A DNA stretch of 64,000 bases. Source: Clostridium sp. JN-9 (GTDB taxonomy: Bacteria > Bacillota > Clostridia > Clostridiales > Clostridiaceae). The notes under the pieces are model-generated. The model saw only the letters and a list, made by a program, of their open reading frames with translations, was not told the DNA's origin and ran no database searches. The position numbers and the translations under genes are program-made. Every line of letters begins with the position of its first letter. Position 1 is the first letter of the stretch. Below, piece by piece: positions 34,678-43,378 of the stretch. The DNA lies in contig NZ_CP035280.1 of NCBI RefSeq assembly GCF_004103695.1, positions 2,232,001 through 2,296,000 of the forward strand, written 5' to 3'.

Positions 34678-35403
34678 TTAAATAATATTATTCTCCATTA
34701 AAAAAGCCTTATCAGCCAAAACCTTTGAATAAGCATCATCCCTTATAATTTTATGATCTTCGGAAAACACCACTGCCCTTTTAAACATTCCTTCCACATA
34801 TTGAAAATCATGAGTTGAACATATAATAGTTTTCCCGCTTAAATTTAATTTTATTATTAACTCTTTCAAAAATTTTTTTCCTTTGGGATCAATGCCGTTC
34901 ATTGGCTCATCTAAAACTAATACTTCCGGATTAAGTGCAAGTACTGAAGCTATGGCAGCCTTTCTTTTTTCTCCTCCGCTTAGATGATATGGCTCCCTGT
35001 GTTTTATATGTTCAATATTTAAGAGTTCTAAACAATCTTTCACTCTTTCATTTACTTCATTTTCACTCATACCCATCTGCCTTGGTCCAAAGGCAATTTC
35101 CTCATACACATTTGAACAAAATAACTGTGCATCTGAATTTTGAAAAACAAATCCTATTTTTTTATGAAAAAGTTTTGAATTTACACTATTTGAAAAATAA
35201 TGTTCATTAATAAGTTCGCCTTGGAATAAGAATTCCCCCTTATCTGGAAATAAAATTCCATTAATCAGTTTTAATAAGGTAGACTTACCGCTTCCGTTTG
35301 GTCCAATTAAAGCTACAGACTCTCCTTCATTTATTGTAAGATTAATATCCTTTAGTGCTAAACAGCCCTTATAGCTAAATGTTGCATTCCTAATTTCTAT
35401 CAT
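34678..35403 (-). CDS. cbiO: Cobalt/nickel ECF transporter ATPase
   Basis: 241 aa. Walker A is GPNGSGKST, the signature is LSGGEKRKAAIA and Walker B is VLVLDEPMNGIDP. A Q-loop with FVFQNSDAQLF is typical of ECF ATPases. It pairs with CbiQ and CbiM to import Co2+ or Ni2+, which would serve B12-dependent enzymes such as KamDE. The ATG at 35403 is preferred; a GTG at 35412 overlaps the cbiQ stop. It is the last gene of the cluster. Confidence 0.88.
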   Translation of the reverse strand: MIEIRNATFSYKGCLALKDINLTINEGESVALIGPNGSGKSTLLKLINGILFPDKGEFLFQGELINEHYFSNSVNSKLFHKKIGFVFQNSDAQLFCSNVYEEIAFGPRQMGMSENEVNERVKDCLELLNIEHIKHREPYHLSGGEKRKAAIASVLALNPEVLVLDEPMNGIDPKGKKFLKELIIKLNLSGKTIICSTHDFQYVEGMFKRAVVFSEDHKIIRDDAYSKVLADKAFLMENNII

Positions 35404-35408
35404 AGTTA

Positions 35409-36206
35409 TCACATCCTGCCAATTAAAAAATATAATAAAATCAATAAAACACTAACAACTGAATAAAGCAAATCATAAAATGAAAATTTAAATTTATTAA
35501 TGGACTTATATTCTCCTGTAAATCCTCTGCATTCCATTGCTGAGTACATTTCTTCTCCCATATCCTTTGATTTAATAAATAGATTTCCCATAATTTTAGA
35601 TATAGACATATATTTGTGATTATTTTTTCCTACAGATCTCAGCTTTAATGCATAAAACATGTCCAAGGATAGTTCACCTAATATGTATATATATTTAATA
35701 GTTATATCAAAGATCAATAAAAAAATATCAGGTATATAAAATAATTTAAGTGTTTTAGTTATCTGGCTCCACTTTGTTGTAATGGACAATATGTTTACAA
35801 TGAGCAATGTGGTGAAAATTTTAATCACAATAAGTAAGCTGTTACTAAAATTTCCTGAAATAATTGATGGTATAAGCATTATTAATGTAAAGATTGGTAT
35901 TATCACTGCCATTTTTAATATTTTTATAATATTATCTGTATCCATTGAACTGAGCAAAACAAGTGCAAAAGTCATTATAGAAATAGTATATAAATATCCT
36001 TTGCTTATGGATATGCAAATAATCATAAGCAGTGAAAAAATTACTTTTAACAATGGATTTAATTTATACACAAATCTTTTGCTGTAGTTAGATTCTCTTT
36101 TAATTTTCGACAAAATTTTAAGTATAGTATTTATGGTTTTGTCCATAAAATTATCACTATCTTTTTTTGGTTTATAATTATCTTTAGAAAACAACCATTC
36201 CCCCAT
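35409..36206 (-). CDS. cbiQ: Cobalt/nickel ECF transporter T component
   Basis: 265 aa, longer at the N-terminus than usual by some 30 charged residues. At least five membrane helices are seen, and the cytoplasmic coupling motif appears as MFYALKLRSVG and EMYSAMECRGFTG (the paired ARG-like motifs of T components). It connects the substrate-binding CbiM to the ATPase. It overlaps or abuts cbiO and starts 64 bases after cbiM, with AGGTGATT upstream of its ATG. Confidence 0.88.
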   Translation of the reverse strand: MGEWLFSKDNYKPKKDSDNFMDKTINTILKILSKIKRESNYSKRFVYKLNPLLKVIFSLLMIICISISKGYLYTISIMTFALVLLSSMDTDNIIKILKMAVIIPIFTLIMLIPSIISGNFSNSLLIVIKIFTTLLIVNILSITTKWSQITKTLKLFYIPDIFLLIFDITIKYIYILGELSLDMFYALKLRSVGKNNHKYMSISKIMGNLFIKSKDMGEEMYSAMECRGFTGEYKSINKFKFSFYDLLYSVVSVLLILLYFLIGRM

Positions 36207-36270
36207 ATTTAATCACCTGCCAAAAAAATATAACTGACATATAAAAACTGACAGTTACATTTTATCATTT

Positions 36271-37260
36271 TTAAGTTTTATTTTCCGTTTCTTTTTTATG
36301 TTTTTGAATTAGTTTAAAAAATATAATTATGATAGCAGCACCAAGTGCAGCAGAAATTATATATGCTGCAAATTCATGGATTCCATTAATTGAGTAACCT
36401 TTAATAAGTGATTTAAAGTGTATTCCATTTTTCATACCCTTAGGTACAAATCCTATTAGATTACTGACTTCCTTAGTATCCCATTCACCCCAGGCAGTTC
36501 CTCCTGCAATGAGCCCTAATGGGCTTAAAATTACCAGGGAAGCAATCAAAATAGCCAAGGACTTATTATTAGTTTTCTCATTTTTGTATATGCTTCCTGG
36601 AGACATTTTTTTCACATAAGCATAAACTCCTGCAGTTATTAATCCTTCTAAAATCCCAACTAACAAATGCGGCACTACCATAGCTGGCATGGATACCGAA
36701 ATGGGGTATGGGCAATACAATGGAGCACCTGAAGCATCTTTAAATAACAATGGCTGAATGCCTAACTCTATGGCTGCAAAAGCTGCTGAAGCAATAATGC
36801 CAATATAACCTCCAATAAAGGCAGCAATATATTCACCTTTTTCGGAACTAATTAATTTTTTTATATGAGTATACACAAAGTAGCCAGTATAAGGCATTAT
36901 AAAAGCCATGTTAAATGCATTAGCTCCAAAAGCTAATATACCGCCATCTCCAAAAAATAGTGCCTGAACAAGAAGTGCTATGGTAATAGAAATTACTGCA
37001 GCATTGGGTCCCAGTAAAATTGCCAGCAGTACAGCTCCTACTGCATGAGCAGTTGTCCCTCCTGGCAAAGGCACATTAAACATCATTATTAAAAATGAGA
37101 ATGCTGAACAAATTCCAAGTAAAGGCAACTTCTTTTTGCTTATTTCATTTTTTACCCTGGATGAGGCTCTTTTCCATACAGGAATCATTACCGCCCCTAA
37201 AACGGCACAGGTGGACGGACTTAAATAATTGTCTGGTATATGAATTTTAATCACTTCCAT
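36271..37260 (-). CDS. cbiM: Cobalt/nickel ECF transporter substrate-binding protein with CbiN/PDGLE-like end
   Basis: 329 aa. The conserved CbiM N-terminus (HIPDNYLSPSTC, with the metal-binding His) and LPGGTTAHAVGAVLLAILLG are present. The C-terminal 100 residues, with GLIAGGTAWGEWD and a last membrane helix, resemble the PDGLE/CbiN component fused on. Whether Co or Ni is carried cannot be told. The ATG at 37260 has no clear ribosome binding site, while GGAAGTG precedes the ATT codon where the family usually begins. Confidence 0.88.
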   Translation of the reverse strand: MEVIKIHIPDNYLSPSTCAVLGAVMIPVWKRASSRVKNEISKKKLPLLGICSAFSFLIMMFNVPLPGGTTAHAVGAVLLAILLGPNAAVISITIALLVQALFFGDGGILAFGANAFNMAFIMPYTGYFVYTHIKKLISSEKGEYIAAFIGGYIGIIASAAFAAIELGIQPLLFKDASGAPLYCPYPISVSMPAMVVPHLLVGILEGLITAGVYAYVKKMSPGSIYKNEKTNNKSLAILIASLVILSPLGLIAGGTAWGEWDTKEVSNLIGFVPKGMKNGIHFKSLIKGYSINGIHEFAAYIISAALGAAIIIIFFKLIQKHKKETENKT

Positions 37261-37273
37261 TTAAGGATTATTC

Positions 37274-37312
37274 TAAAAAACAAAAAAAGGCAGAACAATA
37301 AATATTCTACCT
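37274..37312 (-). terminator. Terminator in the cbiM leader
   Basis: AAGGTAGAA and TTCTGCCTT (one G-U pair) form a stem followed by TTTTTGTTTTTTAG on the minus strand, ending about 15 bases upstream of cbiM. Either it ends the upstream small gene or it attenuates cbiM. I recognise no cobalamin or NiCo aptamer in the leader. Confidence 0.65.
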
Positions 37313-37465
37313 TCGTGGTATAAACAAAGAATTATATACTAAAAATACTAAAATAAAGTTTTCGTAACTCCATTATGTAAAAATAATATCATAATTACAA
37401 ATAAATTTCAATAATTACAGAAATGATGTTTATATCAATACATAAATTATAGCATATTTTATAAT

Positions 37466-37609
37466 TTAATCATCAAAATCTTCATGTGCTTTAGGCTCTC
37501 CAAATACAGCTCTGGAGCTCTCTGCGGCGGGATTATGCTTAATATTTTTCTTTCTAAACTTACCATCTTCCTTTTTATTGTTTTGTTTATTTTTAAGTTT
37601 ATTCTGCAT
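37466..37609 (-). CDS. 47-aa CPC_1213-like small protein
   Basis: Starts MQNKLKNKQNNKKEDGK and ends with NPAAESSRAVFGEPKAHEDF. The basic N-terminus and this C-terminal block resemble a small clostridial protein family that I remember as CPC_1213. Function unknown. GGAGGATACATT precedes the ATG. It is encoded alone upstream of the cbiMQO operon on the same strand. Confidence 0.65.
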   Translation of the reverse strand: MQNKLKNKQNNKKEDGKFRKKNIKHNPAAESSRAVFGEPKAHEDFDD

Positions 37610-37781
37610 AATGTATCCTCCTTCTTTTTTTAAAAAGCTATATTTAATATTTTTACTAAAATTTATAACTTTATTCAGAAATCATATATATATAAGATAT
37701 TTTCATATATTTGTTCCCTAGTTGCTGTTAATTACATAACATATTAACAAAAGTATTATAATTATGAAAGGAATGTTTACT

Positions 37782-39092
37782 TTGTATTATATGAATTTAT
37801 CACCATATAGAAATTTAATTGTAGGTGTTGATGAAAAAGTTCCCATTTGCAATGGTAGTTATATTACATCAATAAATTTTGATAATGCTGCTACAACACC
37901 TCCTTTTATAACTGTAATGGATGAAATAAATAATTTCTCTCCATGGTATTCATCTATCCATAGAGGTACAGGCTATAAATCAGAGTTTTCATCTAACACT
38001 TATGAAAACTGCAGGAAAATAGTGCTGCAGTTCGTCAATGCAGATTTGGAAGAAGATACAGCAATATTTGTTAAAAACACTACGGAAGCTATTAATCTGC
38101 TTTGCTGTTCTCTTTGGGATAATGATAAAGATTTAACTATACTTACAACTAAAATGGAGCATCATTCTAATGATCTTCCCTGGAGAAACAGATTTAAAGT
38201 AATATATGCAGAAGTCGACAGATTTGGCAGATTAAAATTAGAAGATTTAGAGGATAAGCTTAAAAAAAATAAAAATATTAAGCTTGTATCAATTACTGGA
38301 GCATCCAATGTAACAGGCTGCATAAATCCGATTCACAAAATTGCTAAACTTGCACACAGTTATGGTGCAAAGATATTAGTGGATGGCGCACAATTAATAC
38401 CTCATAAGCCATTTTCCATGAAAGGTGATAATGAAGATGAGAAAATTGATTTTTCAGCATTTTCTGCTCATAAAATGTATGCACCCTTTGGTACAGGAGT
38501 TCTTATAGGCCCTAAAGAAGTCTTTCAGTATAATGAACCTCATTACAGAGGAGGGGGAACTGTTAAAATAGTAACAGATGATTATGTTATGTGGGATAAT
38601 GCACCAAATAGATTTGAAGCTGGGACACCAAATATTATAGGTGCTGTAGCTCTGGCTGCATCAATTAAAACATTAAATTCACTTGGAATGAACAATATAA
38701 GTAATTATGAAGACTATCTCTTAAATTATGCCAGTAATAAATTAAAATCAATAAATGGAATTGAACTTATAGATGTTTCACACAATAGTGACAAAGTTAG
38801 TATAATTCCTTTTAATGTTAAAGATATTCATCATTCTGTAATTGCTGGTATACTTTCAGATAAGGCTGGTATTGCTGTGCGAAGCGGATGCTTTTGTGCT
38901 CAGCCATATGTTCAGAGGCTGTTGACCATTCCAAAGGAAAAAATAGAACAGTACAAGAAAAATCCAGATGATAAAAAACCAGGCTTCGTCAGATTAAGCT
39001 TTGGTCTATATAATGATATAAATGAAATTGATAGACTGGTTAAAGTGCTGCAGTATATTATTTCCCATAAAAGGCTCTATGATGATATATAA
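37782..39092 (+). CDS. SufS-like class V aminotransferase / cysteine desulfurase family
   Basis: About 436 aa. INFDNAATTPPFITVMDEIN at the N-terminus, the PLP lysine in FSAFSAHKMYAPFGTGV at about residue 233, and a cysteine in the SGCFCAQPYVQRL loop, where SufS/CsdA enzymes have their catalytic Cys. A desulfurase or a related lyase is therefore likely. The start is uncertain: the ATG at 37764 lies only four bases after a TATAAT box, and AAAGGA spaces well for the TTG at 37782. It is followed by a strong terminator, so it is a single gene. Confidence 0.85.
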   Translation: MYYMNLSPYRNLIVGVDEKVPICNGSYITSINFDNAATTPPFITVMDEINNFSPWYSSIHRGTGYKSEFSSNTYENCRKIVLQFVNADLEEDTAIFVKNTTEAINLLCCSLWDNDKDLTILTTKMEHHSNDLPWRNRFKVIYAEVDRFGRLKLEDLEDKLKKNKNIKLVSITGASNVTGCINPIHKIAKLAHSYGAKILVDGAQLIPHKPFSMKGDNEDEKIDFSAFSAHKMYAPFGTGVLIGPKEVFQYNEPHYRGGGTVKIVTDDYVMWDNAPNRFEAGTPNIIGAVALAASIKTLNSLGMNNISNYEDYLLNYASNKLKSINGIELIDVSHNSDKVSIIPFNVKDIHHSVIAGILSDKAGIAVRSGCFCAQPYVQRLLTIPKEKIEQYKKNPDDKKPGFVRLSFGLYNDINEIDRLVKVLQYIISHKRLYDDI

Positions 39093-39105
39093 TAAAAATA
39101 TAATT

Positions 39106-39151
39106 CTGTCTCAAAAGTATAAATTTAATTTTATGCAGAGACAGTTTTTTT
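39106..39151 (+). terminator. Terminator after the class V aminotransferase gene
   Basis: CTGTCTC and GAGACAG flank an AT-rich loop and are followed by TTTTTTTATTAT. Confidence 0.85.
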
Positions 39152-39275
39152 ATTATACAAAAAGTAAATATCTATATATCAGCATTGCCATATTTATATC
39201 TTAATATTATAATTATATTATCATATATGATAGTTTAGCTTTCATATATGGCAGTAAATTTATGGCGGTGATATT

Positions 39276-40028
39276 TTGAATAATGCTAATTCTCCTGCAC
39301 CTGCTCTTTCAAGGGGCTTAGATATACTTGATATAATTTCAAAGAATGGATCAATTGGCTTTAATGATATAGTTGAAAAAGTAAATTTAAATTCCAGCAG
39401 TGTAAACAGGCTATTAAAAGTTTTGCTGCAATACGGCTATATAGCTAAAAACTCGGGAAATAAATACGAACCAGGCTTAAAAGCCTATGCTCTGGCACAA
39501 AAGGAATCCTCATGGAGAACATTAATTAACCAGTGTAATCCAATATTACGGGAATTAAATGAATCCTTTGGTGTTACTTCAATTCTTGTAGGCTATGGTG
39601 AAAAAGAAATGATTTGCCTGGATAAATCAGCAAATGTAGATAACATATCACTAATGGATCAGGGTAAAACTTTGCGGAACTACCTTTCAAGGCCATGGGG
39701 AATAATATTTCTTTCAGAGTTAAAAGAACCTGAGCTTTCAAAATTTATAGAATACAGCATACCATTTACAAAAGAAAAAACCATTGTTCCTGAAAGAAGC
39801 ACCATTGATAGTTTCTTAGATTTCTTTAAAAAAAATGGATACGCCGATGATATGGGCATAATTACAAAAAAAACCAGGCGGATTTCTGTACCTGTTTATA
39901 ATCATAATAATAAACTAATGGCATCAATTTCTATTGGAACCTTTAGTGATTATTTAACGGATAAACTCCGTTTAAATGTAATTAATTATCTAAAAGAAAG
40001 TTCCAAGAACATTTTACCTGCCCCATAA
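39276..40028 (+). CDS. IclR family transcription regulator
   Basis: 250 aa. An N-terminal winged helix (ALSRGLDILDIISKNGSIGF, then NLNSSSVNRLLKVLLQYGYI) is followed by the effector-binding domain (YGEKEMICLDKS, RISVPVYNHNNKLMASISIG). IclR proteins regulate small-acid catabolism or efflux; here the closest target is the MFS exporter gene 48 bp downstream. TTG start after GGCGGTGAT. Short inverted repeats (ATCATATATGAT and CATATATG) lie just upstream and may be its operator. Confidence 0.88.
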   Translation: MNNANSPAPALSRGLDILDIISKNGSIGFNDIVEKVNLNSSSVNRLLKVLLQYGYIAKNSGNKYEPGLKAYALAQKESSWRTLINQCNPILRELNESFGVTSILVGYGEKEMICLDKSANVDNISLMDQGKTLRNYLSRPWGIIFLSELKEPELSKFIEYSIPFTKEKTIVPERSTIDSFLDFFKKNGYADDMGIITKKTRRISVPVYNHNNKLMASISIGTFSDYLTDKLRLNVINYLKESSKNILPAP

Positions 40029-40076
40029 TAATGTATATTTACTAAATATTACTTCTCACGTAAGGATGTGAAAAAC

Positions 40077-41306
40077 ATGAAGAATCCACCAGCATTTTTA
40101 CTTAAACTAAAAAGTACATTCCCAGCTTTATGTCATAAGGATTTTAGATATTTTTTTATTGGTTCCTGTATTTCTTTAATTGGAACATGGATTCAAAATA
40201 CTGGACAGTCTTGGCTTGTATTAACTTTAACTAATTCAGCTTTTAAATTAGGTCTTGTTACAGCATTACAGTTTACGCCCATCCTCCTCTTCTCTTTATT
40301 TGCTGGTGCAGCCGTAGATAGATATCCAAAGAAAACCATACTCATGATTACTCAGACTACCATGATGATTCTGGCATTAATACTGGCAATTTTAGTTTAT
40401 ACCAATAAAATTCAGTACTGGCACATTTTGATTTTAGCCACATGTCTGGGTATTGCCAACACTGTGGATATGCCTACAAGACAGTCATTTATTATAGAAA
40501 TGGTAGGGAAAAGTGATTTAATGAATGCCATAGCATTAAACTCATCTATGTTTAATGGTGCCAGGCTTATAGGTCCAGGTGTTGCAGGCCTTATGATAAA
40601 TTACTTAGGTTTCCCTTTGTGTTTTTTTATTAATGCTTTGAGTTTTTTACCATTATTATATGGAATAACTAAAATATCAGTAAATGGTTTATCAAAAAAG
40701 CCAGCTAAGAACAGAGCTATTCTTTCCGAAATAAAAGAAGGCTTAATTTATATTTCTAAAACCCCTGATATATATAAAACTGTAGTTTTAGTGGGAATAG
40801 TTGGAACCTTTGCAATGAATTACAGCGTTTTAATCCCTCTTCAGGCAAAGATGGTATTACATAAAGGTTCTCAGGGATTTGGGTATTTAATGTCATCCAT
40901 GGGTGCAGGATCTTTAATTGCTGCACTTATAGTAGCTGCTAAAAGTAAAAAGCCTAAAAAAGCATTACTGTATACCAGTTCACTGTTAATTTCAATAATG
41001 CTTTTTTCAATAGGTGAAATAAAAATTTACTCTTTATGTATGCTGTTTCTATTTATTATAGGTGTATTTAATGTTTTATTTTCAACAACTGCTAATTCGA
41101 AGATCCAGCTTGCTGCTACTGATGAATACAGGGGCCGTGTAATGAGCGTCTATGCATTAGTATTTTCAGGCGTAACACCTATAGGAAGTTTATTTGCAGG
41201 AAGTTTAAGTACAAAATTTGGCGTATCAGCTACATTCATCATTTCTGCTTTAGTAACAGCGTCCCTTTCATTAATTGTAATGCTTGGAGACTTGAAGGAT
41301 AAATAA
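40077..41306 (+). CDS. MFS exporter, EntS-like
   Basis: 409 aa with about 12 membrane helices. FFIGSCISLIGTWIQNTGQS, FAGAAVDRYPKKTILMITQT and NAIALNSSMFNGARLIGPG are typical of the MFS_3/EntS group of drug or siderophore exporters. The ATG at 40077 follows TAAGGA. It probably forms an operon with the IclR gene. The stop codon (AAATAA) falls at the first unit of an AAAGATT heptad tract. Confidence 0.87.
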   Translation: MKNPPAFLLKLKSTFPALCHKDFRYFFIGSCISLIGTWIQNTGQSWLVLTLTNSAFKLGLVTALQFTPILLFSLFAGAAVDRYPKKTILMITQTTMMILALILAILVYTNKIQYWHILILATCLGIANTVDMPTRQSFIIEMVGKSDLMNAIALNSSMFNGARLIGPGVAGLMINYLGFPLCFFINALSFLPLLYGITKISVNGLSKKPAKNRAILSEIKEGLIYISKTPDIYKTVVLVGIVGTFAMNYSVLIPLQAKMVLHKGSQGFGYLMSSMGAGSLIAALIVAAKSKKPKKALLYTSSLLISIMLFSIGEIKIYSLCMLFLFIIGVFNVLFSTTANSKIQLAATDEYRGRVMSVYALVFSGVTPIGSLFAGSLSTKFGVSATFIISALVTASLSLIVMLGDLKDK

Positions 41307-41760
41307 CAAAGATTAAAGATTAAAGAACAAATAATGTAGTTTTTCTTACAGAAAAACTTAAAATTCAATTGTCTGAGTGAATCATTAGGTATAAATAACC
41401 AAAGATGATTTCAATTATAGTTAATTGGATTGGGCTTAAAAGGATTTAGGAAATCCTAAGCCGGCAGGCTGCCCTTTGAAACAACAATATTTGTTATGTG
41501 TTCTTTAATCTTTCCTGCTTTAGTTATAAGGCTCTTTTATTCAATAGTGTTGATAAAGTAACAAATCCCCGTTAGGGACAGGTTAATTAAAACATATTTC
41601 AGCATTTCTCATATTTGTATATGTATTTCGAATATTGCCAGTAAGGGATTGTCCTATTCATATCAACATTATTATTTAAAAGAGCTATAGATTACTTGGT
41701 AACAAATTTGATGTGCAATGCAATTTTGAATATTTACTTTTGAAAGGCAATCTTCAATGC
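41307..41760. mobile_element. Decayed, internally deleted copy of the IS1595-like element with repeats
   Basis: 41521-41640 match the inverse of the transposase 3' end and its flank at about 16770-16930 (GGCTCTTTTATTCAATAGTG, GGGACAGGT and TTTCAGCATTTCTCATATTT in common). 41648-41700 then match the inverse of the element's 5' part near 15823-15870. Nearly all of the transposase gene is missing. 41307-41440 match the heptad/hairpin and CAATTG-containing block near 17100-17265. No intact GGGGCTGTCGC end remains. Confidence 0.7.
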
Positions 41761-41781
41761 CTTTATTTCATCCATATATAA

Positions 41782-41828
41782 AAAGAACGTAAATAGATTT
41801 AATTTTACATGATCTATTTACGTTCTTT
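41782..41828. terminator. Terminator of the thi operon (17-bp perfect stem)
   Basis: AAAGAACGTAAATAGAT and its exact complement flank a 13-base loop, with TTTTTATATA following on the minus strand. It lies about 100 bp past thiE. Confidence 0.75.
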
Positions 41829-41931
41829 AATCTTTAATCTTTGTTTTAAATCTGAAGCAGCTTGTTAAATGGTCATTGACAATTCCTACAGCCTGCATAT
41901 GTGAATATACTATATAGTTACACCTTAAAAA

Positions 41932-42552
41932 TTATATTAATTTTAATAAACTTTCTGAAGCCTCTTTAATATTCTGCTTTCCCAAAATGGCAGATATCAC
42001 TGCAACTCCGTCAATATCTGCATCTCTAAGTGACTGTACATTATTTTCACTTATGCCGCCAATGGCAACTACAGGAATTTTTATATTTTTCTTTATGCTT
42101 TTAAGCATTTCAACTGTAACAGCTCTGGCATCAAGCTTTGTGGATGTTGGAAACACAGCTCCTGCTCCAATGTAATCTGCTCCATTTTTTTCTGCTTCTA
42201 TAGACTCCTCTACTGTAGCAGTGGAAACACCTAATATTTTATCGGGTCCTATTAATTTTCTTGCAATTGCTGCAGGAATATCGCTTTGTCCTACATGAAC
42301 CCCTGCTGCATCCACTGCCAGTGCAATATCTAATCTGTCATTAATTATAAGTGGAATATTATATTTATCAGTAACTTTTTTTACTTTTAAGGCAGTATTA
42401 TAAAATTCCAGTGAGCTTAATTCTTTTTCCCTAAGCTGAACCAGTGTTACTCCGCCCTGTATAGCTTGCTCTACTGCAGTACAGATATCAATATTTTTTA
42501 AAAGATCTCTGTCAGTGACTAAATATAATTTGTAATTTACTTTATTCTTCAT
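41932..42552 (-). CDS. thiE: Thiamine-phosphate synthase
   Basis: 206 aa TIM barrel. LYLVTDRDLLKN, VQLREKELSSLEFY, VHVGQSDIPA and VVAIGGISENN are the family blocks. It joins HMP-pyrophosphate with hydroxyethylthiazole phosphate. Its start overlaps the end of thiM by 11 bp. It is the last gene of the salvage operon. Confidence 0.96.
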   Translation of the reverse strand: MKNKVNYKLYLVTDRDLLKNIDICTAVEQAIQGGVTLVQLREKELSSLEFYNTALKVKKVTDKYNIPLIINDRLDIALAVDAAGVHVGQSDIPAAIARKLIGPDKILGVSTATVEESIEAEKNGADYIGAGAVFPTSTKLDARAVTVEMLKSIKKNIKIPVVAIGGISENNVQSLRDADIDGVAVISAILGKQNIKEASESLLKLI

Positions 42553-43378
42553 ATATCTTACCTCTTTTCAAAATGGTTTCTGATGATAGATTGTATATAG
42601 CATCAAGCATTTTTACTTTAAGAGAACCTGTACCCTCAATTTCTTTATTTAACTGTTCATTGGCCGTTTCTCCTGCAATTCCCATAGAAACAACCCCAGC
42701 CAGGGCAGCTGTTAAATAATCTTTGGAAGCTCCAAGGTAACTCCCTATGAGGGATGTGCACATACATCCTGTTCCAGTTACCTTTGACATGATTTTATGT
42801 CCATTTTCAACTGAATAAACAGTTTTTCCATCAGTGACGATATCAATAGCTCCAGTAATTGCAATAACAGTATTTAATTTAACTGCAAAATTCTTTGCCA
42901 TTTCTTTTTCTTCGCTTAAGCCTTCTCTTTTTGATGAAGCATCTTCTAAGGAATCAACACCTTTAATTTTAACATTTAATCCATATAAGGTTTCAATTTC
43001 AGATAAGTTTCCTTTTATAACTGCTAATTTAATTTCACTGATAATTTTTCGTGCGACTTCTGTCCTGTATGGTGTAGCACCTGCACCTACTGGGTCAAAA
43101 ACCACTGGAATATTAAGCTCATTTGCTCTTCTACCTGCAGCCAGCATTGATTCCACACTTCTGCTGTTTAAAGTTCCAATATTTATAACCAGTGAAGAAG
43201 CTATGGAAACCATATCCTTTACTTCACTAATGTCATCTGCCATTACCGGTGAAGCACCTATTGCTAAGGTTACATTTGCACAGTCATTTACCGTAACATA
43301 ATTTGTTATATGATGCACTAATGGATTTTTTATCTTTAATCTGCTTAATAATTCTGAGATTTTTTTACAAGCTTCCAT
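42542..43378 (-). CDS. thiM: Hydroxyethylthiazole kinase
   Basis: 278 aa, ribokinase-like. NPLVHHITNYVTVNDCANVT at the N-terminus and the catalytic VTGTGCMCTSLIG are clear. It phosphorylates salvaged thiazole. Its start lies inside the end of cytX (34-bp overlap), so translation is likely coupled. Confidence 0.96.
   Translation of the reverse strand: MEACKKISELLSRLKIKNPLVHHITNYVTVNDCANVTLAIGASPVMADDISEVKDMVSIASSLVINIGTLNSRSVESMLAAGRRANELNIPVVFDPVGAGATPYRTEVARKIISEIKLAVIKGNLSEIETLYGLNVKIKGVDSLEDASSKREGLSEEKEMAKNFAVKLNTVIAITGAIDIVTDGKTVYSVENGHKIMSKVTGTGCMCTSLIGSYLGASKDYLTAALAGVVSMGIAGETANEQLNKEIEGTGSLKVKMLDAIYNLSSETILKRGKIYEE

Noticed and set aside
37261-37465. Cobalamin or NiCo riboswitch in the cbiM leader
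   Set aside because: None of the conserved aptamer segments could be found; only a terminator hairpin is visible.
42834-43301. 155-aa plus-strand open frame inside thiM
   Set aside because: Antisense shadow of thiM with no ribosome binding site or recognisable domain.
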